From: Devosia subaequoris
Lineage (GTDB): Bacteria; Pseudomonadota; Alphaproteobacteria; Rhizobiales; Devosiaceae
Length of the DNA stretch: 64,000 nucleotides
Reading direction: 5' to 3'
Assembly (NCBI RefSeq): GCF_014197055.1
Contig: NZ_JACIEW010000005.1
Location: 1 to 64,000 of the forward strand
The number at the start of each line of letters is the position of its first letter. Positions within the stretch are counted from its first letter, which is position 1. The notes below the pieces were generated by a model. The model was not told the DNA's origin. It ran no database searches and saw only the letters and a list, made by a program, of their open reading frames with translations. Of the stretch, positions 62,049 through 64,000 are shown one piece after another. Position numbers and translations under genes: made by a program.

Positions 62049-62977
62049 GACGGCCTCACAGCGCACCTGGCCAGATCGGCGCGGTTGATACGGCCGACCA
62101 GTGTGCCATTGTCCATGACAGGCAAGGCTTCGCGCCCCGACCAGAGGCATTCGGCATAGGCCTCGCGCAGGCTGGCAGTGGCGGCAATCGGTTGGCCCGC
62201 AGCTTCGCCGGGTTCGACCAAAGAGCTCACCTTTGCCAGCGAGAGCAGCCGGAAGGGACGGTCGCCGCCGATGAGCTCAGCGACGAAATCAGTGGCCGGA
62301 TTGGCGATGATCTCCTCGGGGGTCGCATATTGCAGCAATTCGCCGCCGTCCATGACAGCGATGCGGCTGCCCAGGTGAATGGCCTCTTCCATGTCATGGG
62401 TGACCAGCACCACCGTAGTGTTGAACCGTCTCTGGATGGCAAGCAGGTCGTCCTGGGCCTTGGCACGGATGACCGGGTCGAGGGCGCCAAAGGGTTCGTC
62501 CATCAGGAGGATATTGGGTTCGGCCGCCAATGCGCGCGCCACGCCGACGCGCTGCTGTTGACCGCCCGAGAGTTCATTGGGCATGCGGTCACGAAATTGA
62601 GCCGGGTCGAGCTGGAACAGCGAAAGCAGTTCGTCGACCCGATTGGCGATGCGGGCCTTGTCCCAACCAAGCAGATGCGGGACCGTGCCGATATTCTGCC
62701 CCACGGTGCGGTGGGGAAACAGACCGTGGCCCTGGATGGCGTAACCAATGCGGCGGCGCAGTTCATAGGCGGGAACCTCGCGCGTATCCTGTCCGTCAAT
62801 CAGCACCTTGCCAGAGGTCGGCTCGACCAGCCGGTTGACCATGCGCATCAGCGTGGTCTTGCCCGAACCGGAGGTGCCCACAATGGCGCAGAGTTCACCC
62901 GCGCCGATGGTCAGGGAGACCCTGTCGACCACCGTCGTCTGGCCATAGACCTTGGTCAGCTCCTGGATTTCGATCAT
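62045..62977 (-). CDS. quaternary-amine ABC transporter ATP-binding protein
   Basis: 310 residues. It has Walker A VGTSGSGKTTLMRMVN, the Q-loop IQGHGLFPHRTV, the signature LSGGQQQRVGVARAL, Walker B ILLMDEPFGALD and the switch His LVTHDMEEA. The final ~60 residues form a CBS-like segment (ALPVMDNGTLVGRINRADL), as in OpuCA-type ATPases that sense ionic strength. It overlaps both neighbours by four bases. Confidence 0.95.
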   Translation of the reverse strand: MIEIQELTKVYGQTTVVDRVSLTIGAGELCAIVGTSGSGKTTLMRMVNRLVEPTSGKVLIDGQDTREVPAYELRRRIGYAIQGHGLFPHRTVGQNIGTVPHLLGWDKARIANRVDELLSLFQLDPAQFRDRMPNELSGGQQQRVGVARALAAEPNILLMDEPFGALDPVIRAKAQDDLLAIQRRFNTTVVLVTHDMEEAIHLGSRIAVMDGGELLQYATPEEIIANPATDFVAELIGGDRPFRLLSLAKVSSLVEPGEAAGQPIAATASLREAYAECLWSGREALPVMDNGTLVGRINRADLARCAVRPS

Positions 62978-64000
62978 TGGGCACGCTCCCTGGTGCTGAC
63001 CATTTCGACAAAGGCATCGAGGACTACGGCGGCGGCAAAGGCCAGGGCGACGGTGGGGACGGCGCCGAGCAGGACCAAATCCATGGCGGTCTGGCCAATG
63101 CCCTGGAACACGAAGACGCCAAAGCCGCCGCCGCCGATCAGCGCGGCAATGGTGGCAAGACCGATATTCTGGACCAGCACGATGCGAATGCCGGTGAGGA
63201 TCACGGGAAAGGCCAGCGGCAGTTCCACTGAAAACAGGCGCTGCCGATTGGTCATGCCCATGCCCCTTGCCGCGTCATTGGCGACCTCGGGCACATTGAC
63301 CAGGCCCACCACGGTGTTGGAAACGATGGGCAGCAGCGAATAGGCAAAGAGCGCCACCATCGCCGGGGCGATGCCGATGCCCGAGATGCCGATGGCCGAT
63401 GCGCCCGGCACATTGGCCGCGACCCAGGCCAAAGGAGCAATGAGTAGCCCGAACAGCGCGATGGAGGGGATGGTCTGGACGATATTGAGGGTATTGAGCA
63501 CAGCAGCGCGCAGCGGTTTGACGCGATAGAGCAGGATGCCCAGCGGCACACCGGCAAGGATGGCGATGGCGACCGACCCGAAGGCCAGAAGCAGATGGGT
63601 GCGGGCCTCGGCCCAGAAAGCCGGCGCGCGATTGGCGAACTCCTTGAGGATCGACAGATCGTTCCAAGCGCCACTCCAGAGCAGCGCTGCCATCGCCATC
63701 CCGACCACGGCGAGGATACCGATGCGCTGCCATGGACCGAATTTAAGCCGCGTGAGGGCGTCGGTGACCAGCAGTGCGAAGGCAAAGGTCAATAGCCAGA
63801 ACCCGGCGCCAGGTGACACCCGGGCAAAGGTGTTGTCAGGGGGCGTCAGAAACGTCGCCGACTGGCCGATCAGGAAGAAGAGCGTGGCCAGCACCAGGAA
63901 GCCGACACCGAGCTTGGCGAGAGGATTGACGCGCAGCAGCATGGTCCCGACGCCGATCAGCAGGACAAGACCGAGCAGGACCACCGAGGGAGAGCCGAGG
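62974..64000 (-). CDS. quaternary-amine ABC transporter permease (YehY-like), 5' end beyond the window
   Basis: At least 336 residues from an internal GTG at 63984, and the frame stays open to the window edge (upstream codons read LGSPS), so the gene is probably truncated here. Several N-terminal helices precede a six-helix permease core with DAARGMGMTNRQRLFSVELPLAFP. This is the two-part layout of YehY, which is ~385 residues. The binding-protein gene would be expected just upstream, outside the window. Confidence 0.9.
   Translation of the reverse strand, partial: LGSPSVVLLGLVLLIGVGTMLLRVNPLAKLGVGFLVLATLFFLIGQSATFLTPPDNTFARVSPGAGFWLLTFAFALLVTDALTRLKFGPWQRIGILAVVGMAMAALLWSGAWNDLSILKEFANRAPAFWAEARTHLLLAFGSVAIAILAGVPLGILLYRVKPLRAAVLNTLNIVQTIPSIALFGLLIAPLAWVAANVPGASAIGISGIGIAPAMVALFAYSLLPIVSNTVVGLVNVPEVANDAARGMGMTNRQRLFSVELPLAFPVILTGIRIVLVQNIGLATIAALIGGGGFGVFVFQGIGQTAMDLVLLGAVPTVALAFAAAVVLDAFVEMVSTRERAQ

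Noticed and set aside
1-64000. CRISPR arrays, insertion sequences, tRNA genes
   Set aside because: No regularly spaced direct repeats, no transposase, and no cloverleaf with TTC-type T-loop were seen by eye; a tRNAscan or repeat search was not possible.

Overview
The window is a chromosomal segment of an alphaproteobacterium, most likely of the Hyphomicrobiales and probably Devosia-like. The gene content and order fit this: aroK-aroB-CNNM/CorC protein next to xerD-accA, bolA-DnaJ-like-cobS-cobT, Suv3-like helicase-S4 protein-fdxA-carD, and argJ near secA and a PpiC-type isomerase. The DNA is GC-rich, so long antisense shadow ORFs lie over many real genes. The organism assignment is inferred from gene families and synteny only.

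Layout. Positions 1-341 are the end of an rRNA operon (23S 3' end, 5S, strong terminator). Positions 375-5723 hold a cysteine-cluster protein, an MscS channel, a lytic transglycosylase and an exported esterase. Positions 5724-9390 look like an accessory island: about 0.9 kb and 0.65 kb of non-coding DNA with REP-like palindromes flank a two-gene AAA ATPase + HNH nuclease module of the Septu (PtuAB) type. Positions 9391-23949 carry housekeeping and stress genes (OsmC, argC, deoD, DNA glycosylase, DsbB, M48 lipoprotein, mutT, argJ, betT, a TetR regulator with twin operators). Positions 24036-41831 are core genes: PpiC-type isomerase, secA, L,D-transpeptidase, accA, xerD, aroK, aroB, bolA, cobS, cobT, a YhhQ-type queuosine-precursor transporter and rpmB. 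Positions 42074-55558 include a DUF3108 protein, a frameshifted NTF2-like gene, the Suv3-like helicase, fdxA, carD with an unusual leader, an SMR transporter, comF, grxC, a nitrilase-family gene and ilvD.

The most interesting region is 55913-64000. It is a tightly coupled minus-strand operon that runs off the window. In transcription order it encodes a quaternary-amine ABC transporter (permease, ATPase, permease, in the same order as YehY-YehX-YehW), a hydantoinase-like amidohydrolase, an M20 N-carbamoyl-amino-acid hydrolase, a DUF917 protein and a urocanase paralogue. The urocanase paralogue lacks the normally invariant active-site cysteine and has a changed glycine-rich loop. This set of steps matches ergothioneine breakdown to glutamate: betaine import, thiourocanate hydration, desulfuration, hydantoin-propionate ring opening, then decarbamoylation. 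I propose it as an ergothioneine (or closely related thio-imidazole betaine) catabolic operon. The C-N lyase (ergothionase) and the binding protein are expected just beyond position 64000.

Start codons were chosen by Shine-Dalgarno position, signal peptides, family N-termini and overlap with the upstream gene. Where two starts are possible this is stated. Family names and functions come from recognising motifs by eye, without database searches.
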